DNA of 64,000 bases, from assembly GCA_024640365.1 (NCBI GenBank), contig JAHEFE010000013.1:1-64000 (forward strand). The letters run 5' to 3'. The notes beneath the pieces were generated by a model that was given only the letters and a program-made list of their open reading frames with translations, did no database searches and had not been told where the DNA came from. Both the position numbers and the translations under genes were made by a program. Below, piece by piece: positions 36,990 to 45,981 of the stretch (position 1 is its first letter; every line of letters starts with the position of its first letter). The stretch is from Woeseiaceae bacterium. Lineage in GTDB: Bacteria; Pseudomonadota; Gammaproteobacteria; Steroidobacterales; Woeseiaceae.

Positions 36990-38558
36990 CTAGTTGCTTG
37001 CCAGTGCCTCACACAGGGTTGTTGCTGATGATGGTCTGGCAAATAGCTGCCTACCCAACTCAAGGACTTCGCCATTTTCTTTTTTATAGAGGGGCCATGC
37101 TACCGCATCAGGTCCGTTCGGATCACCACTACGCGCAAACCGCAACCAGTAAGCCATCATTTCCGACGTCAATTTCCGATCCGCCGCATCGGTAGGCAAC
37201 CAGTTATCATGATTATCAAATACGTAGGGTATTTCGGCACCGTGATAGGCACCCAGCAGTTCACCACCGCGGCCGGATCGCTGCCGGGTAAATTCGTAGA
37301 CCCAAACGCGGGCGCCGTTGGTCGCGGCCGCTGCAGCAACCTGCAAGCTGGGGCACAACATCTGTTCGGCCGTCTCCAGCTTGTCGAGAGCATGCCGTGA
37401 ATCGGGTTCACTGGCCACGGCCGCTGCGACGGCTATTTTATTGTCGGCCGCATGGGTATCCAGCCAATCCCCGACGTCAGCATCGTCAATATCTTTCTCA
37501 AGATACATGAGCCACTCATCGCGGTTGGTGCCAATCAACAAATCAACGCTGGCACTGTCGTTCCGCAGTGCCGCGGCGAGTGGTGCCGACTTCACAGACT
37601 TGTCGTCTTCGACTAATCGATAAAAATCTCGCTGCGATCGGACAGCGGCGTCGAGAATTTCCTGCGCCGGCACGTCACGAAGGTGAGTCATTGCATCTGC
37701 ATCATTAGTAATACCCAATGTCGTGGCAAGCTGCCGACCACTTTCCTGAGCGCTCTCGACAGTTTCCAATTCAACGAAATCGCCACCCGAACTCTGGGCG
37801 ATAATACGAGTACACAGTCCCGGATATTCGCTGATAAAGATACCGATATTGGCGGCGCCTGCCGACTCGCCGAAACAGGTCACATTCGCGGCATCGCCGC
37901 CGAATGCGCTGATGTTGTTCTGTACCCACTTTAGAGCTGCGACGTTATCCAGTAAGCCGAAATTGGCCAGCGCATCGTTGTTTGAAAGTCCCGGGTGCGA
38001 AAAGAAACCCAACGGCCCCAGACGATAGGCGGCGCTGACAACAACGGCGCCGTGCGCCGCCAGCTTTGCGCCCAGGTAGTTGGGCTCGTAGGGCCAACCG
38101 CCAGTATTGCCACCCCCATGAAACCAGACCATGACCGGCAGTGTTGCAGATATTTTCTTGCCACTGGTAAATCCCGGGCTCCAGATATTCAGATACAAGC
38201 AGTCCTCACTGACTGCGAGCGGTTGCGGTGCAACGCTACGATCATTACCGAAGGCTTCAGCAATATCGGCGTACCACTCGGTATTTCCCCTGCCCTGCAT
38301 ACACGCCGCAGCGAATTGTTTCGCCGGCTGACGGCCAAAGCGCGGCACATTCGGCTGTGGTGCACTCCAGCGCAAAGATCCAATAGGCGGTTGCGCAAAT
38401 GGCACACCCAGAAACTCAGCAACATCCTGCGACTGATCGCTCCAATGGCCTTGCAATTCTTCCTTATTGGCATGGGCTACTGGTGCACGACCACAACTGG
38501 CCAGCAGCACACAGAGCGAAAGCAATACAATTGACTGATAAAATTTTCGTCCCATCAT
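36990..38558 (-). CDS. Type B carboxylesterase, predicted lipoprotein
   Basis: About 522 residues. The lipoprotein signal ends in LLASC. The carboxylesterase core has an early oxyanion stretch (VMVWFHGGGNTGG, where family members show HGGG), SEDCLYLNIWSPG, the nucleophile Ser in CFGESAGAANIG, and a late His in GAYHGAEIPYVF. It probably hydrolyses an ester or amide at the outer membrane or periplasm; the substrate is unknown. AAGGAGG stands 8 nt before ATG 38558; TTG 38564 and GTG 38561 lie just upstream in frame. It sits between the DmdA-like and BCCT genes, so it may release a substrate for them, which is inference. Confidence 0.9.
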   Translation of the reverse strand: MMGRKFYQSIVLLSLCVLLASCGRAPVAHANKEELQGHWSDQSQDVAEFLGVPFAQPPIGSLRWSAPQPNVPRFGRQPAKQFAAACMQGRGNTEWYADIAEAFGNDRSVAPQPLAVSEDCLYLNIWSPGFTSGKKISATLPVMVWFHGGGNTGGWPYEPNYLGAKLAAHGAVVVSAAYRLGPLGFFSHPGLSNNDALANFGLLDNVAALKWVQNNISAFGGDAANVTCFGESAGAANIGIFISEYPGLCTRIIAQSSGGDFVELETVESAQESGRQLATTLGITNDADAMTHLRDVPAQEILDAAVRSQRDFYRLVEDDKSVKSAPLAAALRNDSASVDLLIGTNRDEWLMYLEKDIDDADVGDWLDTHAADNKIAVAAAVASEPDSRHALDKLETAEQMLCPSLQVAAAAATNGARVWVYEFTRQRSGRGGELLGAYHGAEIPYVFDNHDNWLPTDAADRKLTSEMMAYWLRFARSGDPNGPDAVAWPLYKKENGEVLELGRQLFARPSSATTLCEALASN

Positions 38559-38583
38559 CACCAATGCCTCCTTGCAGCAAACG

Positions 38584-39720
38584 CTAGAAAACAGGAATTA
38601 TTTTTTCCGACTCTATGAACGGTATTTTCACGACCGTAACGTTGAAAGTCGCCTGCGGTGATACGACCGTTAATTGCGTACCGAACTCGGCCAATGCCGT
38701 CGGTACGCTTGCAAAACCAATATTTTTTTGTAGGCGCGGCGACCAGGTCGCCCGCGTTACGTGACCTACTTTTTCACCGTCGTTAAATACCGGCCAGAAT
38801 TCGGCATTTCCATCCAGACGATCTTTGTAACTGGCCTCAAACCCTACGAGTCGCCGCTGGACACCAGCTAACTTGATTTCCGCAAGCGCATTTCTGCCAA
38901 CAAAGTCATGCTCCAGATCAACAAATCGACCCATGCCAATGGTGAATGGATTATCGTCGCGAGTGATATCGGAGCAGTACGACAAGATGCCGCCCTCAAT
39001 GCTGCGAATGGTATTTGGTGCCGCCGGTGCAATATCGTATTCCGCTCCGGCTGCCATGACGGCTTCCCACAATTCATCCCCGCGAGTGCCATCCTGAAGG
39101 TATAGTTCATAACCCAGCTCGCCGCTCCAACCCGTGCGACTCAAGACTAGTGGAATCCCCTTCAGTTCCGCCGGCGCGAGATGGTAATAGGGAAGCTCAA
39201 GTGCAAGAGACCCAAATAATTTTTGTGCCACCTGCGGCGCTTTAGGCCCCTGTAATTGCAACGGTGATACGTCGGGCTCATGCACCGTGACATTCATTTT
39301 TGAGTTAACGGCACAGCCTTGTATCCACAACAGGACGTCACCATCACCCGGTGAGATCCAGTAGCGACTTTCAGAAATGTGCAGCAAAACCGCATCGTTA
39401 ACGATTCCGCCCGCCTCATCCGTCAGAACGATGTACCGGCATTGACCAGGTTGGCAGGCCGATAAATTACGCGGAGTCAGATATTGAACGAAGCGTCTGG
39501 CATCAGGACCGCTGATCTCGATCTGCCTTTCGCAGGCCACATCCCACAGAGTTACGCCCGTAACCAGTTTTTCATATTCATCTTCGGGGCTGCTGTAACA
39601 GGTGGGCATGTACATGTGGTTGTACACGGTAAATGCACGTGCACCATAACGAAGGGTCGCCTCGAAAAACGGCGACTTGCGTACTCGGGGTCCTATGGCA
39701 ATTTCCGGCAAAGCGCACAC
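38584..39720 (-). CDS. GcvT-family THF-dependent demethylase, DmdA-like
   Basis: 378 residues of the aminomethyltransferase (GcvT) fold: N-terminal folate-binding region (QIEISGPDARRFVQYLTPRN), VSPLQLQGPKAP, SRTGWSGELGYELYL, and a C-terminal beta-barrel (VGHVTRATWSPRL). The opening AFTVYNHMYMPT with DEYEKLVTGVTLWDVACERQ is much closer to what I remember of dimethylsulfoniopropionate demethylase DmdA than to GcvT. DmdA transfers a methyl group from DMSP to tetrahydrofolate. The BCCT partner supports a role on DMSP or a betaine. Related GcvT-like demethylases acting on other substrates cannot be excluded. First gene of the operon, about 100 nt downstream of tRNA-Lys. Confidence 0.8.
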   Translation of the reverse strand: MCALPEIAIGPRVRKSPFFEATLRYGARAFTVYNHMYMPTCYSSPEDEYEKLVTGVTLWDVACERQIEISGPDARRFVQYLTPRNLSACQPGQCRYIVLTDEAGGIVNDAVLLHISESRYWISPGDGDVLLWIQGCAVNSKMNVTVHEPDVSPLQLQGPKAPQVAQKLFGSLALELPYYHLAPAELKGIPLVLSRTGWSGELGYELYLQDGTRGDELWEAVMAAGAEYDIAPAAPNTIRSIEGGILSYCSDITRDDNPFTIGMGRFVDLEHDFVGRNALAEIKLAGVQRRLVGFEASYKDRLDGNAEFWPVFNDGEKVGHVTRATWSPRLQKNIGFASVPTALAEFGTQLTVVSPQATFNVTVVKIPFIESEKIIPVF

Positions 39721-39821
39721 CTTATCGATAACGACAGAGATGCTCGAATACTAACGGAAAGTGATTGGGAAAATCAGCCGGAACGGATGTATTGAATGTT
39801 GGATGATGGCGGTCGCGAAAT

Positions 39822-39897
39822 TGGTGGGCCCCCGGGGACTCGAACCCCGGACCAAGAGATTAAGAGTCTCCTGCTCTACCAACTGAGCTAGAGGCCC
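39822..39897 (-). tRNA. tRNA-Lys (CTT)
   Basis: 76 nt with an encoded CCA. Acceptor GGGCCTC / GGGGCCC, anticodon stem-loop GGAGACTCTTAATCTCT gives anticodon CTT, T arm CCGGGGTTCGAGTCCCCGG. The presence of a CTT tRNA beyond the usual TTT isoacceptor is a small lineage marker. Confidence 0.95.
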
Positions 39898-39963
39898 GCA
39901 CACAATTTTTTGTTATCACTGCTGTCATGCCGCTTTCTGCATGACCTCTCGACCATTTAGAAG

Positions 39964-40040
39964 TGGGGTGGACGATGGGACTCGAACCCACGACGACTGG
40001 AATCACAATCCAGGGCTCTACCAACTGAGCTACGCCCACC
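39964..40040 (-). tRNA. tRNA-His (GTG)
   Basis: 77 nt including the extra 5' G typical of tRNA-His and an encoded CCA (ends CCACCCCA). Anticodon stem-loop CTGGATTGTGATTCCAG gives GTG. Confidence 0.95.
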
Positions 40041-40134
40041 AATATTTCTAAAAAGCCTTACCAGCACTCTATTGCAGATGTAATCTTGCCTAATGAACAC
40101 CGCTAAAATCAACGGCCAATCAACAATAATACGC

Positions 40135-40211
40135 TGGCGCGCCCGGCAGGATTCGAACCTGCAACCCCCGGCTTAGAAGGCCGGTGCTCTATCCGGTTGA
40201 GCTACGGGCGC
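40135..40211 (-). tRNA. tRNA-Arg (TCT)
   Basis: 77 nt with an encoded CCA. Acceptor GCGCCCG / CGGGCGC, anticodon stem-loop CCGGCCTTCTAAGCCGG gives TCT. Confidence 0.96.
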
Positions 40212-40253
40212 AAATCGTAAACCACGTGTCGGGAAAACACCGTTTCGGTTCCT

Positions 40254-40330
40254 TGGTCGGGGCAGAGGGATTCGAACCCCCGACCCTCTGCTCCCAAAGC
40301 AGATGCGCTACCAGACTGCGCTATGCCCCG
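40254..40330 (-). tRNA. tRNA-Pro (TGG)
   Basis: 77 nt with an encoded CCA. Acceptor CGGGGCA / TGCCCCG, anticodon stem-loop TCTGCTTTGGGAGCAGA gives TGG. First gene of the Pro-Arg-His-Lys cluster in transcription order. Confidence 0.96.
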
Positions 40331-40535
40331 CGTCAGGAAACCGAAATGCCCATATTTAAACAAATCTTTCGCCGCCGGGCTTTGCGGGGGCACGATGATA
40401 CGGCCCGCCTGCAAAGCAGTCAATTTAGATTGGACAATTAATTGCCCGATTCCAGCATAAACTCTACGTTTAGATGACGTTTTACCATTTCGCAGTGCAT
40501 AATCCAGCGAATTCCCAATTTATAAGGTCTAAAAC

Positions 40536-41111
40536 ATGCTGAAAAGAGTCGTCCTGGTCCTGTTGGCGATGTTCGCTGTAACCGCGTATGCCGGGGACAA
40601 CACACCGGCACATCCACTGGTGAAAGTGGAAACTACGCTGGGTAATTTCATTATTGAGCTCGATGGAGTCCGGGCACCCCTGACAACGCGTCACTTCCTG
40701 GAGCAGGTAGATAATAAATTCTACGAGGGCACCGTATTTCATCGGGTCATCGCAGGCTTTATGGCGCAAGGAGGTGGTTATACACGCAGCCTCAAGCTCA
40801 AGGAGCCCGAGGGTAGCATCCCAAACGAATCCGGCAACGGCCTCAGTAATCGACGGGGCACGATTGCCATGGCGCGCACCGAAGACCCGCATTCGGCCAA
40901 TACCCAGTTTTTCATCAATCTGGTGGATAACGAGCGCCTCGACCCAAATCCCGATCGCTGGGGTTACGCCGTGTTCGGCAGCATCATTGAAGGCATGGAT
41001 GTCATCGACGCGATGGCCACCATCCCCACCGGACCCGCCGGTGAATTTGCCAAGGATGTCCCGGTCGCACCCATTGAAGTCCGCAAGGTTGTGCGGTTTC
41101 ACTACGAGTAG
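40536..41111 (+). CDS. ppiA: Periplasmic cyclophilin-type peptidyl-prolyl isomerase
   Basis: 191 residues. The signal peptide (VVLVLLAMFAVTAYA) indicates export to the periplasm, as for E. coli PpiA rather than cytosolic PpiB. Cyclophilin motifs are FHRVIAGFMAQGG and HSANTQFFINLVDN. An AAGG ribosome site precedes ATG 40536. The gene is followed 10 nt later by lpxH; in E. coli it is ppiB that neighbours lpxH, so by position this could be a secreted version of that gene. Confidence 0.94.
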   Translation: MLKRVVLVLLAMFAVTAYAGDNTPAHPLVKVETTLGNFIIELDGVRAPLTTRHFLEQVDNKFYEGTVFHRVIAGFMAQGGGYTRSLKLKEPEGSIPNESGNGLSNRRGTIAMARTEDPHSANTQFFINLVDNERLDPNPDRWGYAVFGSIIEGMDVIDAMATIPTGPAGEFAKDVPVAPIEVRKVVRFHYE

Positions 41112-41121
41112 CGACCCAGCC

Positions 41122-41841
41122 TTGAGCACACTTTTTATATCCGACCTGCACCTGGATGCCAGCCAGCCCGAAATTGGTGACCAGTTCCTGCAATTCCTGA
41201 CCAATGAAGCGCGTCAGGCCGATGCGCTATACATTCTTGGTGACCTGTTTGAGTCCTGGGTCGGCGATGATGATCCTGACCCCTACTATGCAAAGATGAA
41301 GCAGGCATTGCGAAGCCTGGTAGATAGGGGCGTGCCAGTCTTCTTCATGTGTGGCAACCGCGACTTCATGATCGGTGAATTGTTTGCGGCAGAAACCGGA
41401 GCCTGCATTCTGCCCGACCCTTATATACTCGATATACATGACCAACAGGTCATTCTCAGTCACGGCGATGCGCTGTGTACTGACGACCTTGAGTACCAGG
41501 CCGTGCGCAAAATGACGCGCAATCCCGAGTGGCAAAAAATGATGCTCGCAAAATCACTGCCAGAGCGTCAGGCTTTCGCCGCCGAAGCGCGCAAAAAGAG
41601 TCAGGCATACGCGAAGGTCAGTCAGGAAATTTCCGACGTCAATCAAGCCGCCGTAGTACGACTTCTTGCCGACAAGAACGTCATGACTTTATTACACGGC
41701 CATACTCATCGCCCCGCGGTACATAGGTTCACAGTCGGCGAGCGGCCTGCCCGACGCATAGTCCTGGGTGATTGGTACACGCAAGGTTCAGTCGTTCGCT
41801 GGAGTAAATCCGGACCCCAGCTATGTAAACTGCCGCGCTAG
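41122..41841 (+). CDS. lpxH: UDP-2,3-diacylglucosamine diphosphatase LpxH
   Basis: About 239 residues, matching the family (~240). The metallophosphatase motifs are in order: ISDLHLDAS, ILGDLFESWVGDDD, GNRDFMIG, LSHGDALCTDD and LLHGHTHRP. It releases UMP from UDP-2,3-diacylglucosamine in lipid A synthesis at the inner membrane face. The start is TTG 41122, because STLFISDLHL directly after it is where LpxH proteins begin. The open frame extends upstream to 40774 only as a shadow of ppiA. No clear ribosome site precedes the TTG, so coupling to ppiA translation is likely. Confidence 0.95.
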   Translation: MSTLFISDLHLDASQPEIGDQFLQFLTNEARQADALYILGDLFESWVGDDDPDPYYAKMKQALRSLVDRGVPVFFMCGNRDFMIGELFAAETGACILPDPYILDIHDQQVILSHGDALCTDDLEYQAVRKMTRNPEWQKMMLAKSLPERQAFAAEARKKSQAYAKVSQEISDVNQAAVVRLLADKNVMTLLHGHTHRPAVHRFTVGERPARRIVLGDWYTQGSVVRWSKSGPQLCKLPR

Positions 41842-41854
41842 CGGCGGCAAAAAT

Positions 41855-42484
41855 TTACTGTGCGGCCGGCCGGCCGCTGTGAAAGCGGAACTCGTTGTCC
41901 GCCGATGCCACCAAATCTGCCTCGATAGACTTCAACTCTGCAAGACGCTTTTCCAATGCAACATCGCCTATACCCGTTTCACTTTGTGCGTGCTCAAGGT
42001 AATGCGCAAAATGGCGTGATTCGGACGCCAGCAGCCCCGTGTAAAAATCCTGCAAGTCTTTCGGTAAATGCGGCGCTAAAGCAGCGAAGCGCTCACAAGA
42101 TCGCGCTTCGATCAATGCACCCACCAACAACATATCCAGCAGACAATTCGGCTCGTCCCGTCGTACCGCCTCGCGCAACGAACCTGCGTAGCGCGACGCA
42201 CTCAAGCGCCGATAAGGCCATTCACGTTTTTTCATGATGTCCTTGACCTGCTCAAAATGACGCAATTCTTCACGCGCGAGTCGCGACATGCGTCGAGTCA
42301 ACAGTTCCCGCTCCGGATAACGGTATATGAATCCCAATGCGGTGGAGGCCGCCTTTAATTCGCAGTTGGCATGATCAAGCAACAACTCGGGCAAATTCTC
42401 AACGGCCAGCGCGACCCATTCCTCAGGAGTTGGCACGAGCAAGAATTCATCCACCGATTCTGGAAGTCGTGTTACGAGAGGCAC
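41855..42484 (-). CDS. miaE: tRNA-(ms2io6A37) hydroxylase MiaE
   Basis: About 209 residues. The ferritin-like diiron site is visible as LLLDHANCELKA, LAREELRHFEQV, GALIEARSCERF and SESRHFAHYLEHA. It hydroxylates the isopentenyl group of ms2i6A at tRNA position 37 using O2. The start is put at GTG 42484, with TTGGAG upstream and a 13-nt overlap with the end of the kinase gene; the open frame reaches 42529. The overlap suggests the kinase and miaE are co-transcribed, an unusual pairing. A 16-bp GGCC palindrome lies within the C-terminal codons. Confidence 0.94.
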   Translation of the reverse strand: MPLVTRLPESVDEFLLVPTPEEWVALAVENLPELLLDHANCELKAASTALGFIYRYPERELLTRRMSRLAREELRHFEQVKDIMKKREWPYRRLSASRYAGSLREAVRRDEPNCLLDMLLVGALIEARSCERFAALAPHLPKDLQDFYTGLLASESRHFAHYLEHAQSETGIGDVALEKRLAELKSIEADLVASADNEFRFHSGRPAAQ

Positions 42485-43695
42485 TGTATCGTCTCCAAGA
42501 CTTCCGCAGCCGATTGCGGTCGGTCGCAAGGATCTTTGGCCAGGAGTTTATCCATTAGATTCTGGTAACGGATGAACTGTTTCGGCAAGCGCGGAATTGG
42601 CTCCTTCGCATGCCGATAAATAATCTTCATTACCGAATTTGCCTCATACAGTTTCTGACCGGTCAACATCTCGTAGAAAATTACGCCGAGACTATACAGG
42701 TCACTGCGCACGTCAATTTCTGCACCACGTCCCTGCTCCGGACTCATATAATGCGGTGTTCCCGATATCCCGGCGATTGCGGTCGACTGCAAGTCCCGAC
42801 GCAGCTTTAGCGCAATACCGAAATCTATCAGCACAAAACTGCCGTCCTCGCGGAGCATCACGTTTGCGGGTTTCAGGTCTCGATGCAATACGCCGACAGC
42901 ATGCACACTGGCTAATGCTCCGACTATCTGGAGGAAACAAGCGATAACCTGTTGCTCACTCATGCCCGCTTGAATCAGCGACCGCAAATCGCCGCCGCCA
43001 ATGTATTCCATCGCGATATGTGCGTGCTCGTCGCTAATACCAAGATCAAAAATCTGAATGACATTCGGATGATTAATTTCTGCGATCAATTCATATTCTT
43101 GCAAGAAGTAGTCAAATGCGGCACTGCTATGACCACTTTGCGGAATTTGCCGTAATACTTTCAAAACCAACTGGCGACCACTACTGCGTTGAGTCGTAAG
43201 GTATAACGCCGACAAACCATTAATACTTAGTTCACGAACCAGTTCATAATCGCGCAACAGCGGCTTGCGGCGGGTCTCGGGGTCTCCGCTGAACAACATC
43301 GCCGTTGACGCAATCGGGCTTTCCTTGATGAGAATGTCACGCAAAGTCGCGACGAATCTTTCATGGGGAATACGTTTACGCCAGAAGAATGCGCGCGCTC
43401 CGGCAGTAGTGAAAGTGTCGCGAAGATTTTTGTCAGCGCTGCTGAAATAAATGATGGGCGGAAACCCGGGCGTCGCCACAAAACTCTGCAAACGCGCGAA
43501 TGCGTCGTGGCCGCCGAGTTCATCCCCGAGCAACACTACATCATTGCCGGCGCCGGAGAACTCCTCCGGCAATCTGCCAGCAGTAACCGGGTCATATGCT
43601 GTGATAATCGCATCAGGCCAGGACGTTGTTACGTGATGCATCAACAGGCTACGAAATTTCGCTTGCCCGTCAATAATCATGACCTTGATGCTCAC
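42472..43695 (-). CDS. Ser/Thr protein kinase with N-terminal degenerate receiver domain
   Basis: About 407 residues. Residues 1-~120 look like a response-regulator receiver (SIKVMIIDGQAKFRSLL, DVVLLGDELGGHDAF, PPIIYFSSADK). The phosphoacceptor position that should read as Asp after VVLL is Gly, and the usual Lys region reads FFWRKR. The rest is a Hanks-type kinase: Lys in LVLKVLRQ, Glu in FLQEYELIAEI, catalytic HRDLKPANVM, IDFG, the GTPHYMSPEQ activation segment and DVRSDLYSLGVIFYEML. No membrane segment is seen, so it is cytosolic. GTG 43695 puts the receiver at the N-terminus; ATG 43755 would add 20 residues. Its targets are unknown. Confidence 0.85.
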   Translation of the reverse strand: MSIKVMIIDGQAKFRSLLMHHVTTSWPDAIITAYDPVTAGRLPEEFSGAGNDVVLLGDELGGHDAFARLQSFVATPGFPPIIYFSSADKNLRDTFTTAGARAFFWRKRIPHERFVATLRDILIKESPIASTAMLFSGDPETRRKPLLRDYELVRELSINGLSALYLTTQRSSGRQLVLKVLRQIPQSGHSSAAFDYFLQEYELIAEINHPNVIQIFDLGISDEHAHIAMEYIGGGDLRSLIQAGMSEQQVIACFLQIVGALASVHAVGVLHRDLKPANVMLREDGSFVLIDFGIALKLRRDLQSTAIAGISGTPHYMSPEQGRGAEIDVRSDLYSLGVIFYEMLTGQKLYEANSVMKIIYRHAKEPIPRLPKQFIRYQNLMDKLLAKDPCDRPQSAAEVLETIQCLS

Positions 43696-43772
43696 GTTTG
43701 CGGAATTCCGTTCATGCTTGCCGTCCACGGCGGAGCAAAAATATCGCGCCGGCACACTCCGCCCGATTCCGT

Positions 43773-45320
43773 TTAGTGGTGAGCTACGACAGCGGGATCC
43801 GTCATCGCATCCACCGTATCGCGACCATCAATCTGGTCCAACAGACGCGCATTGCGCTTGGATTTCGCAGAATCAGAGCGACGCAGTTCCAAGTTTTGCA
43901 GATACTCCGGAGTAATATCGCCGGTTACATATTCGCCGGAGAAACACGATGTATCAAATTCAGAAATACTCGAGTTGCCATGGCGCACCGAGCGAATCAA
44001 GCCGTGCAGATCCTGGTAGATCAATCGATCCGCACCAATGATGGCGCACACTTCTTCGACGCTGCGACCTGCGGCCACCAGCTCATTGGATGCCGGCATA
44101 TCGATGCCGTATACGTTGGGATAACACACTGGTGGGGCCGCTGATGCGAAGTAGACCTTGCGCGCACCCGCATCACGTGCAATTTTGATAATCTGCTGCG
44201 AGGTCGTTCCTCGTACGATCGAATCATCGACCAGCAAAACATTTTTGCCGCGGAACTCGAGATCGATGGCGTTCAATTTGCGGCGCACGTTGCGTTCGCG
44301 CTGCTCTTGCCCGGGCATGATAAAGGTTCGGCCGATGTAACGATTCTTGATAAATCCTTCGCGGTATTTGATGCCCAGGTGATGAGCCACCTGTACCGCG
44401 GAAGTCCGACTCGTATCAGGAATGGGGATAACGACATCAATGTCATGATCTCGCCATTCACGAACGATCTTGCCGGCCAATTGCTCGCCCATGCGCAGCC
44501 GAGTCTTGTAAACGGAAAGGTTATCGATAATTGAATCCGGACGCGCGAAATAAACAAATTCGAAAATGCAGGGTGCATATCGGGTTGGGCCATCGTATTC
44601 ACGACTGTGCAATACCCCATCCATATCGACAAATATCGCTTCACCCGGCGCCACGTCTCGCATCTTCTGGAAACCGAGTATGTCCAGGGCAACGCTCTCT
44701 GAAGCGACCATGTACTCGATTCCGTTTGCCGTCTCACGCTGCCCCATGACCAACGGCCGAATCGCATTCGGATCGCGAAAAGCAACCAGTCCATGACCGA
44801 TAATCAGCGCAACAACGGCGTATCCGCCGCGACATCGTTTGTGCACGTTGTGAATCGCATCAAAAACCTTATCGGGCGTCAGGTGATCATCCGCCTGTTT
44901 GTCCAGTTCGTGCGCAAAAACGTTGAGGAGAACTTCAGAGTCGGAGCTGGTATTGAGATGACGCCGATCCTGGCGCGTCAATAAATCGGTCAGTTCATCG
45001 TTATTGGTCAGATTACCGTTATGTGCAAGGCAAATTCCGTACGGAGAATTCACGTAAAACGGTTGCGCTTCACCCGCTTCGGAGCCGCCAGCGGTGGGGT
45101 AACGTACATGACCGATACCAATATTGCCGGTCAGGCGCTGCATGTGCCGTTGATGAAATACGTCGCGAACCAGGCCGTTGCCCTTGCGAACGTGGAGATT
45201 ATCGCCATCCCAGGTCACAATCCCTGCGGCGTCCTGCCCCCTGTGCTGCAGGACAGTCAGCGCATCATAAACAGCCTGGTTAACCGGGCCTCTACCCGCT
45301 ATGCCGACAATGCCACACAT
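43773..45320 (-). CDS. purF: Amidophosphoribosyltransferase PurF
   Basis: 515 residues. The N-terminal nucleophile Cys2 (MCGIVGIAG), [11 protein letters not shown] and the PRPP-binding loop [15 protein letters not shown] are present. It makes 5-phosphoribosylamine from PRPP and glutamine, the first step of purine synthesis. It follows cvpA by 19 nt in the conserved purF-cvpA-dedD-folC-accD-truA order on the minus strand. Confidence 0.98.
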   Translation of the reverse strand: MCGIVGIAGRGPVNQAVYDALTVLQHRGQDAAGIVTWDGDNLHVRKGNGLVRDVFHQRHMQRLTGNIGIGHVRYPTAGGSEAGEAQPFYVNSPYGICLAHNGNLTNNDELTDLLTRQDRRHLNTSSDSEVLLNVFAHELDKQADDHLTPDKVFDAIHNVHKRCRGGYAVVALIIGHGLVAFRDPNAIRPLVMGQRETANGIEYMVASESVALDILGFQKMRDVAPGEAIFVDMDGVLHSREYDGPTRYAPCIFEFVYFARPDSIIDNLSVYKTRLRMGEQLAGKIVREWRDHDIDVVIPIPDTSRTSAVQVAHHLGIKYREGFIKNRYIGRTFIMPGQEQRERNVRRKLNAIDLEFRGKNVLLVDDSIVRGTTSQQIIKIARDAGARKVYFASAAPPVCYPNVYGIDMPASNELVAAGRSVEEVCAIIGADRLIYQDLHGLIRSVRHGNSSISEFDTSCFSGEYVTGDITPEYLQNLELRRSDSAKSKRNARLLDQIDGRDTVDAMTDPAVVAHH

Positions 45321-45339
45321 GGTCTAGATCCCCGCGCCT

Positions 45340-45864
45340 TTAAACTTCATCTGGAGCTGATATGTCATTAATCGACTCTTCTGATTTGATCAGATCCATA
45401 CCTATTGGCGCGACCTTCTTGATGACATCCGCCACCTGCTGACCATAGGGAATCAGGCGGGAACTTCCCCACCACTCATCGTACTGAAAACCGGCATATT
45501 GACCGGTCATAACCAGCAAGCCGACGACAACTACACCACGAGCAAAACCAAACACCATACCGAACACTCGATCGGAGACACTGAGGGCACTCGACTGCAC
45601 AATTTTCGAAATACCCCAGCCAAGAATACCGCCGACCAACAGCACCGCGAGGAATACAATTAGGCGACCAACCCAGACCTGGACGCCATTTGAGCTAACC
45701 CAGTTATCAATGAGCGAGCCGCCCAACGGCGCAAAACGCAGAGCTGCCCAAATAGCGACAACCAGAGTCAGAATGGATATAGCCTCTTTAACGAAGCCGC
45801 GGAATCCGCCGATGACGACAGAAACGAGAATCACTAGAGCAATGATAAGATCGGCGACTGGCAT
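45340..45864 (-). CDS. cvpA: CvpA family inner-membrane protein
   Basis: 174 residues with four hydrophobic segments (ADLIIALVILVSVVIGG, ILTLVVAIWAALRFAP, LIVFLAVLLVGGILGWG, ARGVVVVGLLVMTGQYA) and the GFVKEAISIL start region typical of the family. CvpA is needed for colicin V production in E. coli and affects envelope stability; its molecular role is not settled. Adjacent to purF, as usual. Confidence 0.93.
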   Translation of the reverse strand: MPVADLIIALVILVSVVIGGFRGFVKEAISILTLVVAIWAALRFAPLGGSLIDNWVSSNGVQVWVGRLIVFLAVLLVGGILGWGISKIVQSSALSVSDRVFGMVFGFARGVVVVGLLVMTGQYAGFQYDEWWGSSRLIPYGQQVADVIKKVAPIGMDLIKSEESINDISAPDEV

Positions 45865-45942
45865 TGACGAACTCTATTCCGGTAATAGTGGGCTGAAAGG
45901 CCTTTCGGCGATTCTAGCAGATCATTGAGGAAATCTTCGCGC

Positions 45943-45965
45943 CTTGTGCACGATTCGTGCACAAG
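45943..45965. repeat. Perfect inverted repeat between dedD and cvpA
   Basis: Arms CTTGTGCACG and CGTGCACAAG with a three-base ATT loop. There is no T run on either side, so it is not an ordinary terminator. It could be an mRNA hairpin controlling relative expression, or a protein-binding site. Confidence 0.6.
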
Positions 45966-45981
45966 AATGCTGTGCAATAAA

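Noticed and set aside
40774-41121. Long frame that would extend LpxH upstream by 116 residues
   Set aside because: It lies entirely over ppiA in another frame, and LpxH homologues begin right at the TTG 41122 position.
41839-41860. Hairpin at the lpxH-miaE junction as a terminator
   Set aside because: The stem is short and the neighbouring A/T run is on the wrong side for either strand.
41862-41877. 16-bp perfect palindrome GCGGCCGGCCGGCCGC
   Set aside because: It lies inside the miaE reading frame and is explained by GC-rich codons for a Gly-Arg-Pro-Ala stretch; no partner feature is seen.
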